A DNA stretch of 37,306 nt from Planctomycetales bacterium (GCA_020426625.1 JAGQPR010000016.1:1-37306), one strand, 5' to 3'. Shown: positions 25,984 through 34,650, counted from the first letter of the stretch. Numbers and translations are program-made. The notes: generated by a model from the letters alone, not told the origin.

Positions 25984-28755
25984 ATGAGAATGAACCAGAT
26001 GCGAATCTTGCTTTTATCTGCCTGTATACAATTGTTCGGCTGCGCCGTTCTTGCTCAGGACATTGACTTCCAACGCGACATCGCTCCCATCCTGGACGAA
26101 CGCTGCTTGTATTGTCACGGAGAAGACGAGCAAGAATCTGGTCTGCGACTGGACCTTCGAGCGCACATGCTCGGTGGAGGCGATTCGGGCTTAGCCGCCA
26201 TCGTCCCAGGTCATCCAGAGAAAAGCTATTTGATGGATGTCGTGAAACACACCGATGCTAAGGTGAAGATGCCTCCCGACGAGGACCAGCTGCCAGCCAA
26301 AGAGATTGAGCTACTGGAACGCTGGATTGAACGGGGTGCGATTTGGCCAGGTCAGATGGACGCGACGATTAACAATAACGTAGGCTTGTGGTCGTTTCAG
26401 CCAGTTGTTCGCCCCGAAGTTCCGGAGCCAAGCGCACGCGATGGCCTCACCAGTCCCATAGATAGGTTTCTGCTGGAAGAGCTAGCCCAGCACAAGCTTG
26501 CTTACTCTCACCCCACCGATCCGCGTACATTACTGCGTCGCGTTTCGATCGTCCTGACAGGGCTCCCGCCAACTCCAGAGGAAAACCAAGCCTTCTTGAC
26601 CGACTATCAGACGGATCCCGAAATTGCTTACGCACGTGTGGTCGATCGCTTGTTAGATTCGCCCCAGTTTGGTGAGCGCTGGGCACAACACTGGCTGGAT
26701 GTGATTCGCTGGGCAGAAACGAATGGGTCCGAAGCAAATCTATATCGCAAGAATGCTTGGGTCTATCGAGACTACGTCATTCGTTCTTTCAACGAAGACA
26801 AGCCCTATAGCCAATTCCTAAAGGAGCAGATCGCAGGCGACACGATGGGAGTCGGCGAAGCCACTGGGTTTCTCGTGGCTGGCCCACATGTTCCGCCTGC
26901 CACAGTCGGACGCGAACCGGCCGCGATTCGGCAGGCGCGGGCAGATCGAATGGACGAGATCCTGCAGACGCTTGGAGCCGCTGCCCTCGGGATCACGATC
27001 GGCTGTGCCCGCTGTCACAACCACAAATTTGATCCAGTTTCGACTCGTGACTACTACGCCATGGCAGCGGTCTTTCAAGACATAGAATTCGGCAGCCGCC
27101 ATCCGGAGTATTCGCCCGAACACCCCTTGAGGCAACGTGGTGCGGAACTCAGGGAACAGATTGCCGAGCAGCGCCAACAGTTGCAATCTTTCGGCGGCTG
27201 GGAAGAGGACTGGGGCGCATACCGGGAACTGCACTTCAAGTCAGTGACGACAAAAGCCATTCGCATCCGCTTCATGATGAATAGCGTCTTTCTCGACGAA
27301 TTGGAGGTGCTGGGCACCGACGGCCTCAACGTCAATCTGGCCCTCGACGAGCGAGGCACTCGAGTGTCGGGCTACCCAGAGCGAGGTTTTGAAAACCGCA
27401 ACCCCATCGATCGGCTAAACGATGGGGAATACGGCACGATGGTCTGGCGAGCAAACGTCGCCAAAGATGAGGTGCGCCCATGGGTACAGTTTGACTTTGC
27501 CACGTCGGAAACCATCAATCGCCTTCGGCTCAGTAACAACCGCGAATACTTCTACGACACCGACTACTTGAACAAGAAACCGAATCTACCGCGATATGAG
27601 TTCGACGTCGACATTCTAACCGACAGCGGTGATTGGCAGCCTTGGGTGGGAACGTTCGCCGTCAACAAGAAACTGAACGAACAACACCCCGAGCGGCAAC
27701 AATCGTTGAGCGAGATCCAGCGGCTGATCGGTCTGCTGCTGGAAGAGGGCCCGCGTCCCAGCTTCGTCGGGCGATTGATTGAACCAGGCGTGACGCATGT
27801 CTTGCTCCGCGGCAGCCCTGAGACCCCTCGCGACGAAGTCTTCCCCGCCGGGCCCGTTGCGCTCGACGGTGATCTTGGCTTGTCTTCCCAGTCTCCTGGA
27901 CCAAGGCGACGTCGGGAGTTTGCCGAATGGATCGCCGGCAACCACCATCCGCTTACAGCACGCGTCATGGCCAATCGCATTTGGCATCATGTCTTCGGCA
28001 GCGGAATTGTTGCGACTGCCAGTGACTTCGGGAACGCCGGCGCACCACCAACGCACCCCGAGTTGCTCGACTGGCTGGCCGCAGAGTTTGTCGACCCGAC
28101 CGTTCCGCAAGCCCAGCCTTGGTCGATGAAGTCACTTGTTCGCCTGCTGGTGATGTCAGCTGCCTTCCGCCAATCGAGTCAGCCGCGCGAGGATGGACTG
28201 GCAGTCGATGCGGGTACGCAGCTACTTTGGCGATTTCCTCCCAAGCGGGTCGAAGCTGAGGTCATTCGGGATACTATCCTGCAAGCATCAGGCAACCTGG
28301 ACCTGACGGTCGGCGGACGCAGCTACCGGATTCACAATGAAAAGGAGACCTATGCTCAATGGGAGGTCGCCGACAATCATGGTCCCGAGTCTTGGCGGCG
28401 AATGATCTACCAGGAACGGATGCGCCGTGTCGACGACCAACTGTTTACCGCCTTCGACTTTCCCGATTGTGGACAAGTTCGTGCGAAGCGTCCCGTTTCA
28501 ACGACTCCTCTGCAGGCATTGAACCTGATGAACAGTGCCTTTGTCATCGAGCAGTCTCAGCGAATAGCAGAGCGAGCCATTCGTGATGCTGAGGGAGACA
28601 ACCAACGCGCTGTTGACCGCTGTTTCGAACGGTTGCTGGGGCGTCCTCCAGACGCGAATGAAATCAAGGTCTGTCAGGAACTGATGCAAGGTGAAGATTT
28701 ACCGCTCATTTGCCGCGCTATCATTAATTCGAATGAATTTGTTTTCTTGCCCTAG
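25984..28755 (+). CDS. PSD1-type planctomycete cytochrome c domain protein (PSCyt1/DUF1549/DUF1553)
   Basis: 923 aa. A start at 25999 is also possible and gives a tighter signal peptide (MRILLLSAC to VLAQ). The upstream TTG frame is repeat DNA. Near the N-terminus is a heme c site CLYCH (C41, C44, H45), with a KMPP motif later whose Met may be the distal ligand. DUF1549 follows (TLLRRVSIVLTGLPPTPEE, FGERWAQHWLD) with a second CARCH at 341-345. A discoidin-like beta-rich insert (about 415-560) precedes DUF1553 (LTARVMANRIWHHVFG, LLVMSAAFRQSS, and TTPLQALNLMN near the C-terminus). Family function is not established; these genes occur in many copies in planctomycetes. The gene is followed 8 bp later by DUF1501, the standard pair. 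A periplasmic electron-transfer or oxidative step in glycan breakdown is a guess. Confidence 0.92.
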   Translation: MRMNQMRILLLSACIQLFGCAVLAQDIDFQRDIAPILDERCLYCHGEDEQESGLRLDLRAHMLGGGDSGLAAIVPGHPEKSYLMDVVKHTDAKVKMPPDEDQLPAKEIELLERWIERGAIWPGQMDATINNNVGLWSFQPVVRPEVPEPSARDGLTSPIDRFLLEELAQHKLAYSHPTDPRTLLRRVSIVLTGLPPTPEENQAFLTDYQTDPEIAYARVVDRLLDSPQFGERWAQHWLDVIRWAETNGSEANLYRKNAWVYRDYVIRSFNEDKPYSQFLKEQIAGDTMGVGEATGFLVAGPHVPPATVGREPAAIRQARADRMDEILQTLGAAALGITIGCARCHNHKFDPVSTRDYYAMAAVFQDIEFGSRHPEYSPEHPLRQRGAELREQIAEQRQQLQSFGGWEEDWGAYRELHFKSVTTKAIRIRFMMNSVFLDELEVLGTDGLNVNLALDERGTRVSGYPERGFENRNPIDRLNDGEYGTMVWRANVAKDEVRPWVQFDFATSETINRLRLSNNREYFYDTDYLNKKPNLPRYEFDVDILTDSGDWQPWVGTFAVNKKLNEQHPERQQSLSEIQRLIGLLLEEGPRPSFVGRLIEPGVTHVLLRGSPETPRDEVFPAGPVALDGDLGLSSQSPGPRRRREFAEWIAGNHHPLTARVMANRIWHHVFGSGIVATASDFGNAGAPPTHPELLDWLAAEFVDPTVPQAQPWSMKSLVRLLVMSAAFRQSSQPREDGLAVDAGTQLLWRFPPKRVEAEVIRDTILQASGNLDLTVGGRSYRIHNEKETYAQWEVADNHGPESWRRMIYQERMRRVDDQLFTAFDFPDCGQVRAKRPVSTTPLQALNLMNSAFVIEQSQRIAERAIRDAEGDNQRAVDRCFERLLGRPPDANEIKVCQELMQGEDLPLICRAIINSNEFVFLP

Positions 28756-28763
28756 GTCACGTC

Positions 28764-30266
28764 ATGACAAACCCGGAACAACTTTCATTGCTTGGACGTC
28801 GCTTGCTCGATCGCCGAGTCTTTTTACGAACCGCTGGACTGTCAGCTGCCGGGTTGGGCTTGGCCAACCTGCTCTGCACTGAGGATCTGCTGGCCGATGA
28901 TTCTCACACCGTTGGAGGCAAGGCGCCGATCCGACCGGTCATCAATGCCAATACCCCCTACGCTCCCAGGCCAGCACACTTCGCTGCACCTGCACAGCAG
29001 GTCCTGGTGATCTACTTGCCCGGAGCCGTCAGCCACGTCGACACATTTGATTACAAACCGGCTCTTTTCAAGCTGGATGGCCAAAAGCCACCCGGAATCC
29101 CGGCAGTCACCTTCGAAGGACCGACGGGCAATATCGCCAAACCATTCTGGGAGTTCAAGCCGCGTGGAGAGACCGGCAAGTTGGTCTCCGAACTGTTGCC
29201 GAATCTTGCCAACCTCGTAGACGACTTCTGCTTCTTGCATTCTCTAACGACTGATACGAGTGCTCATCCGCAGGGCGAAAATTTCATGAACACCGGTTTC
29301 ACGATGGAGGGCTTTCCGTCGTTTGGTGCCTGGGTGACATACGCCCTTGGCACCGAAAATCAGGAATTGCCAGCGTTCGTTGCCATCAACGATCCGCGTG
29401 GCCTGGCGCGCAGTGGAAAAAACAACTTCGGCAACGGGTTTCTGCCAGCCGCGTTTCAAGCAACCGACTTCCACGCGAAGAGCCCACCCAACAACTTACG
29501 GCGTCCGGAGTCGTTGACCAGCGCTGCGGACCGCAAAACCGTCCAATTGCTGCAGCGGCTGAATGCACAGCACTTAGAAAAATATCCAGGCGATGCCAAT
29601 CTTGCTGGTCGCATTGCGAGCTATGAATTGGCTGGTCGCATGCAGACATCCGTTCCAGGCGTGATGGACTTGTCCGGTGAAGCTGAGTCGACGTTTCGAA
29701 TGTACGGCGTTGATCAAGGCAGCGAACTGCGTCGTGAGTATGCGAAGAACTGCATCCTGGCCCGGCGACTCATCGAAAAAGGTGTTCGCGTAGTTCAACT
29801 GTTTAACGGCAGCGACCCGTCAGGTGGAAACGGTATCACCAACTGGGACTCACATTCAGACATACTCAAGACTCACGCAATGCAGGCGGAAATCATGGAC
29901 CAGCCCACGGCCGCTCTGATTGCGGATATGAAACAGCGCGGCTTGCTGGAACATACGTTGATCGTGTGGGCGACCGAGTTTGGTCGCATGCCATTCCTGC
30001 AGGCCAACGGCACCGGTCGCGACCACAATCCAAACGCATTCACCTGCTTCTTGGCTGGAGCGGGTGTTAAGAGCGGATTTAGCTACGGGGAGAGTGACGA
30101 GTTTGGATTCAAGGCAGCTGTTGATCCAGTGACCGTCTACGATTTCAACGCAACTCTTCTGCACTTGATGGGACTCGATCACCAGCGGCTGACCTTCTAC
30201 CACAACGGCTTGGAACGCCGGCTGACCAATGTCCACGGGCAGGTTATCCATGACATATTGGCCTGA
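28764..30266 (+). CDS. DUF1501 family protein with Tat signal
   Basis: 500 aa, normal length. The N-terminus has a twin-arginine motif, DRRVFLRTAGLSAAGLG (R17-R18), so it is probably exported folded by Tat. Family landmarks are VLVIYLPGAVSHVDTFDYKP, the LLPNLANLVDDFCFLHSL block, the FNMT-like NFMNTGF segment, GNGITNWDSHSD, and near the end WATEFGRMPF with GTGRDHNPNAFTCFLAGAGV. DUF1501 belongs to the alkaline-phosphatase/sulfatase-like fold and keeps Asp/His residues that could bind metal; no activity is established. It lies 8 bp after the PSD1 gene, so the two are certainly one transcription unit and may act together in the periplasm. Confidence 0.93.
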   Translation: MTNPEQLSLLGRRLLDRRVFLRTAGLSAAGLGLANLLCTEDLLADDSHTVGGKAPIRPVINANTPYAPRPAHFAAPAQQVLVIYLPGAVSHVDTFDYKPALFKLDGQKPPGIPAVTFEGPTGNIAKPFWEFKPRGETGKLVSELLPNLANLVDDFCFLHSLTTDTSAHPQGENFMNTGFTMEGFPSFGAWVTYALGTENQELPAFVAINDPRGLARSGKNNFGNGFLPAAFQATDFHAKSPPNNLRRPESLTSAADRKTVQLLQRLNAQHLEKYPGDANLAGRIASYELAGRMQTSVPGVMDLSGEAESTFRMYGVDQGSELRREYAKNCILARRLIEKGVRVVQLFNGSDPSGGNGITNWDSHSDILKTHAMQAEIMDQPTAALIADMKQRGLLEHTLIVWATEFGRMPFLQANGTGRDHNPNAFTCFLAGAGVKSGFSYGESDEFGFKAAVDPVTVYDFNATLLHLMGLDHQRLTFYHNGLERRLTNVHGQVIHDILA

Positions 30267-30417
30267 TGTGCGCCGTGGCCAAAATCACCGATAGAGGTGC
30301 TAATGTCCGTTTCCATGAGCTGAAGCTCACGGTTGCATGCTGACGCGGCTTCGCCGCTGAGTACAGATCCTGGCTGTTCCACACAATTTCTTCAAGGAAA
30401 CGCGAACGTCGCAATTG

Positions 30418-30461
30418 GCCTCTCAACGCGGACACTGCGCGCCTCTCAACGCGGACACTGC
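30418..30461. repeat. 21-bp direct repeat pair
   Basis: Two identical 21-bp copies, beginning GCCTCTCAACGCGGACACTG, lie at 30418-30438 and 30441-30461 with a 2-bp GC spacer, a period of 23 bp. No function is evident. It could be a slippage duplication or a two-site protein-binding target. Confidence 0.8.
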
Positions 30462-30604
30462 ACGTGACAACAGCAATAGTTGAGCCCCTGGCGGTGCAAG
30501 TATCGAGGCATGGCAGGTTCCTCGATTTTTCTTTATTGCTTGGCTGAAGCGAGCTATTCCAGCGCGCCGGCTCAAATTCTTTAGGCAAGACGGAGGAACT
30601 GAAA

Positions 30605-30679
30605 ATGCGAATCAGCCTGATTGCGTGGTTTGGCGTTTGTTGGGCCGCTATAATCCATGTTGCAATCCAATCGATTTAG
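30605..30679 (+). CDS. Possible 24-aa hydrophobic small protein or signal-peptide remnant
   Basis: ATG at 30605 is preceded by GGAGG at 30592-30596 (8-nt spacer), one of the best Shine-Dalgarno sites in the window. The product starts MRISLIAWFGVCWAAI and ends at TAG 30677-30679. One Arg followed by a hydrophobic core resembles a signal peptide or a single-pass micropeptide. It lies 56 bp before the ceramidase-like gene. It could be a leader peptide, a real small membrane protein or the stub of a lost secreted gene. Nothing in the sequence separates these. Confidence 0.3.
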   Translation: MRISLIAWFGVCWAAIIHVAIQSI

Positions 30680-30735
30680 CTCGTGCTGGCGATTAGTACC
30701 CGCTCAATTCATACACCGAGTTCGGACAGAAATAG

Positions 30736-32241
30736 ATGAAATGGTATGCATGGTTTCCGTTGGCAGTTCTTTTTTCGTTAGGCCCACTCTCAGGAGACGA
30801 AGTCGAACAAGGGCCGGGAGATTGCGCGCCTTCTGGGTTGCTGGCTGCGGTCGCCCGCGCCGATATCACGCCACCAGTTGGCATCGCGCAAATGAACTGG
30901 GGCTCCCAGGCGCATATCCTGTCGATTGGCAATGATCCTGTCGGTTTGTGTGCAACAGCCTTGGTTCTAGCAGACGGGCGGACAAAGTTCGCGATGGTTG
31001 ATATCGACCGTTTGTTCGTCAATGGTTTGGAGCCCGCCATCGAGCGCGCCTCAAAACTGACTGGGATTCCCATTGAGAACATCCGTCTTTCCGCCACTCA
31101 TACGCACGCAGCGGTTAACATTTCAGCTGCCAAAGGTCCAGCCGGAATGGATCTCAGCGAATTCCAGGCTGCTGTCGAGCGGTACGACGAATCGATTATC
31201 GACAAGATCGTGGGGTTGTTGGTACAGGCCAATGCCGAACTGCAACCGGCACACATTTTCGGCGACCGAGGACAAAGCAAAATCAATATCAATCGGCGAG
31301 TCCGTGCGGACGGCGAAAATCCTCCAGCCGTCGGACGCAATCCAGTTGGATTCGTCGATAGAGAATTGATCGTATTTCGAATCGATGATGCGTCGGGGCA
31401 ACCATTGGCTGTGTTGGCCAATTATCCATGCCACGGTACGGTATTGGCCTACGAGAACAAAAAGATTTCTCCAGATTGGATCGGCATGGTTCGCCAGGTC
31501 GTTGAAGATGCCATGCCAACTGCCAAGTGCTTGTTCTTTCAAGGCGCGGCTGGAAACCAAGGTCCTATCGAAGGATTCACTGGCGATCTGGCTGTCGCGC
31601 ACCGCTTGGGAGCCATACTTGGCCACAGTGTTTCTTCCATCGCACTTGGCATAGAAACGGTACATCGTGAGCCGACGTTCGAAGGTTTCGTTGAGTCTAC
31701 CGCATACCAAGCTAAACAACACTGGCGCGTGAAAGGGCCGCGCGGTGCAACTCTTGCGCGAGTAAGTAAGACCATTCAGCTACCCAGACGCACTTACACT
31801 GAAAGCGAAATCGAAGGCATGGCTGAGCGACTTAGCAGGGCAACAGTTCAGGCCGCATTAGCTCAGAAAGGCGATGATGCCTGGGCATTGCATCAGGCAG
31901 ACGCACGTGTTCGCAGGTTCAAAGATTTGCTCGAAAAATGGCGCCAACCTGCCGACCCGACACCCCTAGAAGTCCAGGTCGAGATCTGGAAGATTGGCGA
32001 CGTCGGTCTGGTGTCCATGCCAGGTGAGCCCTTTGCCGAAATCGGTGTCGCCATACGCGAAGCTTCACCTTTCGAGCACACGATGTTCTGCGGCTATTCG
32101 GATGGAATCGGTGGAGATTACATGCCCATCACATGCGAATACGACCACGGAGGCTATGAAGTTGAACGTACACCCTACGGCAGAGAAGCTGACAAACGGC
32201 TGATTGCGGAAACTACCGCGCTGTTTGAAGTATTCAAGTAA
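30736..32241 (+). CDS. Secreted neutral/alkaline ceramidase-like N-terminal domain protein
   Basis: 501 aa with a signal peptide (about 1-20, MKWYAWFPLAVLFSLGPLSG). It matches the shortened bacterial form of the neutral ceramidase fold (PF04734): VARADITPPVGI at the domain start, LSATHTHAAVN with H122/H124 as likely zinc ligands, NYPCHGTVL with H233 as a further ligand, and LFFQGAAGNQGP where true ceramidases have the GDVSPN loop carrying the catalytic Ser. That Ser appears absent, and the protein is shorter than classical ceramidases (about 650-780 aa). Ceramide as substrate is therefore doubtful; another amide or ester, or a glycan, is possible. The RBS is weak. The gene stands alone between a 469-bp gap and repeat DNA. 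Confidence 0.82.
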   Translation: MKWYAWFPLAVLFSLGPLSGDEVEQGPGDCAPSGLLAAVARADITPPVGIAQMNWGSQAHILSIGNDPVGLCATALVLADGRTKFAMVDIDRLFVNGLEPAIERASKLTGIPIENIRLSATHTHAAVNISAAKGPAGMDLSEFQAAVERYDESIIDKIVGLLVQANAELQPAHIFGDRGQSKININRRVRADGENPPAVGRNPVGFVDRELIVFRIDDASGQPLAVLANYPCHGTVLAYENKKISPDWIGMVRQVVEDAMPTAKCLFFQGAAGNQGPIEGFTGDLAVAHRLGAILGHSVSSIALGIETVHREPTFEGFVESTAYQAKQHWRVKGPRGATLARVSKTIQLPRRTYTESEIEGMAERLSRATVQAALAQKGDDAWALHQADARVRRFKDLLEKWRQPADPTPLEVQVEIWKIGDVGLVSMPGEPFAEIGVAIREASPFEHTMFCGYSDGIGGDYMPITCEYDHGGYEVERTPYGREADKRLIAETTALFEVFK

Positions 32242-32280
32242 CTGCGACTAACTAAGCATCTACCCAGAAAATTTTTTTCG

Positions 32281-32450
32281 CACTTCTCGCTGATCTCCAC
32301 TGATTCAAGTTATGAACCGTTTAGCTACATGACGTTGCGGGTTAGCTGGCATTTCATGTAGTCGAGTCTCTCTGCGACTCGAAGAAAAACGCTGCGTTGC
32401 AACATCAGCCTCGGAGAGGCTGACCAACGTGGCGGCCATTAGAGAGGAGT
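32281..32450. repeat. Degenerate second copy of the inverted-repeat element
   Basis: The left end (CACTTCTCGCTGATCTCCAC at 32281-32300, followed by a similar ATTCAAGTTAT) matches the left part of the element at 17612. The right end at 32429-32450 (GTGGCGG, then AGAGAGGAGT) resembles the inverted right arm. The interior differs and is longer, with GAGTC-TCTCTGC-GACTC and AGCCTCGGAGAGGCT palindromes at about 32363-32423. No protein is encoded. Confidence 0.55.
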
Positions 32451-32456
32451 AAGGAA

Positions 32457-32531
32457 TTTTTCCGCATTTTTAGCCGCTTTGGCGTTAGTCACGGTTGTTC
32501 AGATATCAGAAAACTTGTGCGTTGGTGCTTA
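32457..32531 (+). repeat. 75-bp dispersed repeat, copy B
   Basis: This is the partner of copy A at 25898-25972, same length and about 84% identical by hand. Its last base is the A of the dehydratase start codon. It directly follows the degenerate inverted-repeat element, so the whole 5' region of the dehydratase gene is repeat-derived. Confidence 0.8.
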
Positions 32532-33709
32532 TGAAAATCGATCGCGTAGAGACCATCGTTTGTCACGCTCGCATGCGCAATTGGATCTTCGTCAAGGTAG
32601 TTACTGACCAACCTGGACTATACGGCTGGGGCGAAGCCACGTTGGAATGGCACACTCGTAGTGTCGTCGGTGCCATTGAAGATGTTGCAGTATTATTAAT
32701 CGGCCAGGACCCGCGGCGGATTGAATATCTGTGGCAGATGATGTGGCGTCAGCATTTTTGGCACGCAACCGGCATTGTGCGATCGACGGCCATCTCCGCC
32801 CTTGACATCGCGCTCTGGGATATCTTGGGCAAGTACCACGGAGTGCCTTGCCACCAGCTATGGGGAGGCCCGGTTCGCGATTACATCCGTCTCTATTGCC
32901 ATCTGGGTGGCGGAAACCTGGAACAATTCTATGAGACTCCGGTGGCAAACGCCCAGCTCTTTGGAGAGTTGGCACAACGAGCAGTGGCGGATGGATTCTC
33001 CGCCTTCAAGTCGATGGCGGTGCCGCCGTCGATGCCGTTAGAAGGATTGAAGCCAGTTCGCGCAGCAGAAGCTTGCGTGGCGGCCATGCGTGATGCGGTC
33101 GGAGAAGACATTGATGTTATGGTCGACTGCCATGCTCGCCCGTCGCCCGCGATGGGTCTGCAATTCGCCCATGCTTTGGAACCCTATGGGCTGTACTTTC
33201 TAGAGGAGCCTTGTTGGCCGGAGAACATTGCCAGTTTGGCCGCCATCAATGCCGCAGTCGCCACGCCAATCGCAACTGGCGAGCGTCTCACTTATTCTGC
33301 GGCATTTCGAGACTTATTCGCAGCTCGAGGTTGCGAAGTCTGTCAGCTGGACTTGACGCATTGTGGTGGGTTTACCGAGGCGCGTCGAATTGCGGCCTTG
33401 GCGGATGCTTATCGCATTGCTTTGGCCCCCCATAACCCACAAGGTCCCGTCAGCACAGCTGCCTCACTGGAGTTTGGCTTTGCGCAACCAAGCTACATAA
33501 TCTGCGAGACGGTGCATGCAGATGTTCCCTGGCGCAACGACGTCGTTGAGGAGGGATTCACTGTCGACCTGGCACGTCGACTCGTCTCGCCGAATGTGCG
33601 GCCCGGTTTGGGGATTGAGATCAATGAAACCGAAGCCAGGAAGCACCCCTTTGAACAAGAAGTGCCCCAACGGGTTTGGTATCAAGATGGAAGTGTAGGT
33701 GACTGGTGA
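32531..33709 (+). CDS. Enolase-superfamily sugar-acid dehydratase (mandelate racemase/muconate lactonizing type, DgoD-like)
   Basis: 392 aa. ATG at 32531 ([10 protein letters not shown]) is the natural family start; in-frame sequence upstream is repeat DNA. The N-terminal capping domain includes [10 protein letters not shown]. The barrel has [26 protein letters not shown] (D199 metal ligand, H201), FLEEP (E225/E226), TGER (E251) and LAPHNPQGP (H301 as general base). The D-x-H and late His arrangement matches galactonate/arabinonate-type dehydratases that remove water from an aldonic acid to give a 2-keto-3-deoxy acid. The exact sugar cannot be set from motifs. It overlaps or abuts the DapA-family gene downstream, which could cleave its product. 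It is cytoplasmic, with no signal peptide. Confidence 0.9.
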   Translation: MKIDRVETIVCHARMRNWIFVKVVTDQPGLYGWGEATLEWHTRSVVGAIEDVAVLLIGQDPRRIEYLWQMMWRQHFWHATGIVRSTAISALDIALWDILGKYHGVPCHQLWGGPVRDYIRLYCHLGGGNLEQFYETPVANAQLFGELAQRAVADGFSAFKSMAVPPSMPLEGLKPVRAAEACVAAMRDAVGEDIDVMVDCHARPSPAMGLQFAHALEPYGLYFLEEPCWPENIASLAAINAAVATPIATGERLTYSAAFRDLFAARGCEVCQLDLTHCGGFTEARRIAALADAYRIALAPHNPQGPVSTAASLEFGFAQPSYIICETVHADVPWRNDVVEEGFTVDLARRLVSPNVRPGLGIEINETEARKHPFEQEVPQRVWYQDGSVGDW

Positions 33710-33714
33710 GCCCA

Positions 33715-34650
33715 ATGAGTACCCCAAATCTAGCCGGAGTGTTACCAGTGGTCCACACTCCCTTCGAGAGTGGTGGAGAAATCAATTGGCTGATACTGCG
33801 TCGAGAGGTGGATTGGGCCTTTTCGGTAGGGGCAGATGGCGTGGTGGCGGCGATGGTTTCGGAAGTGTTGCGTCTGACCATCGACGAACGCATGCAACTG
33901 GCTGAACGGTTGTTGGAAGCCACTGACGGTCGTGGCCCCGTGGTGACTAGCGTCGGTGCCGAATACACTCGACAAGCCATCGAATTGACTCAGCACGCCC
34001 AACGATCAGGCTGCGGCGCGGTGATGGCGATTCCTCCAGTGGGTGCTCGACTTTCCGAAGCCCAAACGCTGAGCTATTTTTGCGAAATCGCAGAAAGCAC
34101 AGACTTGCCCTTAATCGTGCAAGACGCCTCATCGTATGTCGGCGGCGCCATGTCAATCGATTTGTTCATTCAATTGCTAGATCGCTTTGGCCCGGACAAA
34201 ATTCTCTTTAAGCCCGAAGCAGCTCCAATTGGTCCCAACCTCTCGCTGCTGCGCGATCGCAGTGATGGACGAGCCAAGATATTCGACGGCTCGGGAGGCA
34301 TCTATTTGATCGATGCTTATCGTCGCGGCATCGTGGGCACAATCCCTGGAGTCGATTTGTTGGACGGAGTTGTCGCACTCTGGCGGGCTTTGAAACGCAG
34401 CGATGATGAAGTCGCGTACCGAGTCTACTTTCCAATCTGTGCCATCGTTACTTTACAGATCCAGGCAGGGCTGGATGGATTTCTGGCCATCGAGAAATAT
34501 CTACTCGTCCGACGCGGTATTTTCACGGACCCTTCGCGGCGGCGTCCCTACGCATGGGACCTGGATGAAGAAACACGCCGCGAAGTTGACCGGCTGTATG
34601 AACACCTGCAAACTACTCTGCAGTCCTGTCAGTTTCCGCTACCCACATGA
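33715..34650 (+). CDS. DapA-family lyase/aldolase (dihydrodipicolinate synthase-like)
   Basis: 311 aa. ATG at 33715 has GGTGAG 5 nt upstream; a GTG at 33706 overlapping the dehydratase stop is an alternative. It is a TIM-barrel class I lyase: GVLPVVHTPF at the start, SVGADGVVAAMVSEVLRLT instead of the classic GTTGE stretch, and Schiff-base lysine K166 in ILFKPEAAP. The usual YNVP tyrosine is replaced by QDASSYVG, and GSGG follows, so it is not a housekeeping DapA. With the coupled dehydratase it probably cleaves a 2-keto-3-deoxy sugar acid to pyruvate plus an aldehyde, or dehydrates it further. The two genes are co-translated (5-nt gap). Cytoplasmic. Confidence 0.9.
   Translation: MSTPNLAGVLPVVHTPFESGGEINWLILRREVDWAFSVGADGVVAAMVSEVLRLTIDERMQLAERLLEATDGRGPVVTSVGAEYTRQAIELTQHAQRSGCGAVMAIPPVGARLSEAQTLSYFCEIAESTDLPLIVQDASSYVGGAMSIDLFIQLLDRFGPDKILFKPEAAPIGPNLSLLRDRSDGRAKIFDGSGGIYLIDAYRRGIVGTIPGVDLLDGVVALWRALKRSDDEVAYRVYFPICAIVTLQIQAGLDGFLAIEKYLLVRRGIFTDPSRRRPYAWDLDEETRREVDRLYEHLQTTLQSCQFPLPT

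Larger units (their letters stand above)
30267..30735. other. 469-bp intergenic region with hairpins, a direct repeat and a tiny ORF
   Basis: From left to right it contains a small hairpin TGAGC-TGAA-GCTCA (30316-30329), a hairpin GCGGC-TTC-GCCGC (30345-30357), a 21-bp direct repeat pair (30418-30461) and a 24-codon ORF with a strong RBS (30605-30679). The hairpins lack a following T-run, so they are not classical terminators, though they could protect the 3' end of the PSD1/DUF1501 mRNA. Confidence 0.5.

Noticed and set aside
30316..30357. Rho-independent terminator after DUF1501
   Set aside because: The hairpins are short and not followed by a T-run.
31123..31722. 199-codon minus-strand frame under the ceramidase-like gene
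   Set aside because: The plus-strand frame has signal peptide and zinc motifs; the antisense product has none.
32495..32530. Upstream start for the sugar-acid dehydratase
   Set aside because: The same repeat-derived peptide precedes the natural MKIDRVE start shared by enolase-superfamily dehydratases.
33715..34650. Housekeeping dihydrodipicolinate synthase (lysine biosynthesis)
   Set aside because: It lacks the YNVP tyrosine and GTTGE motifs and is coupled to a sugar-acid dehydratase, so a catabolic lyase is more likely.
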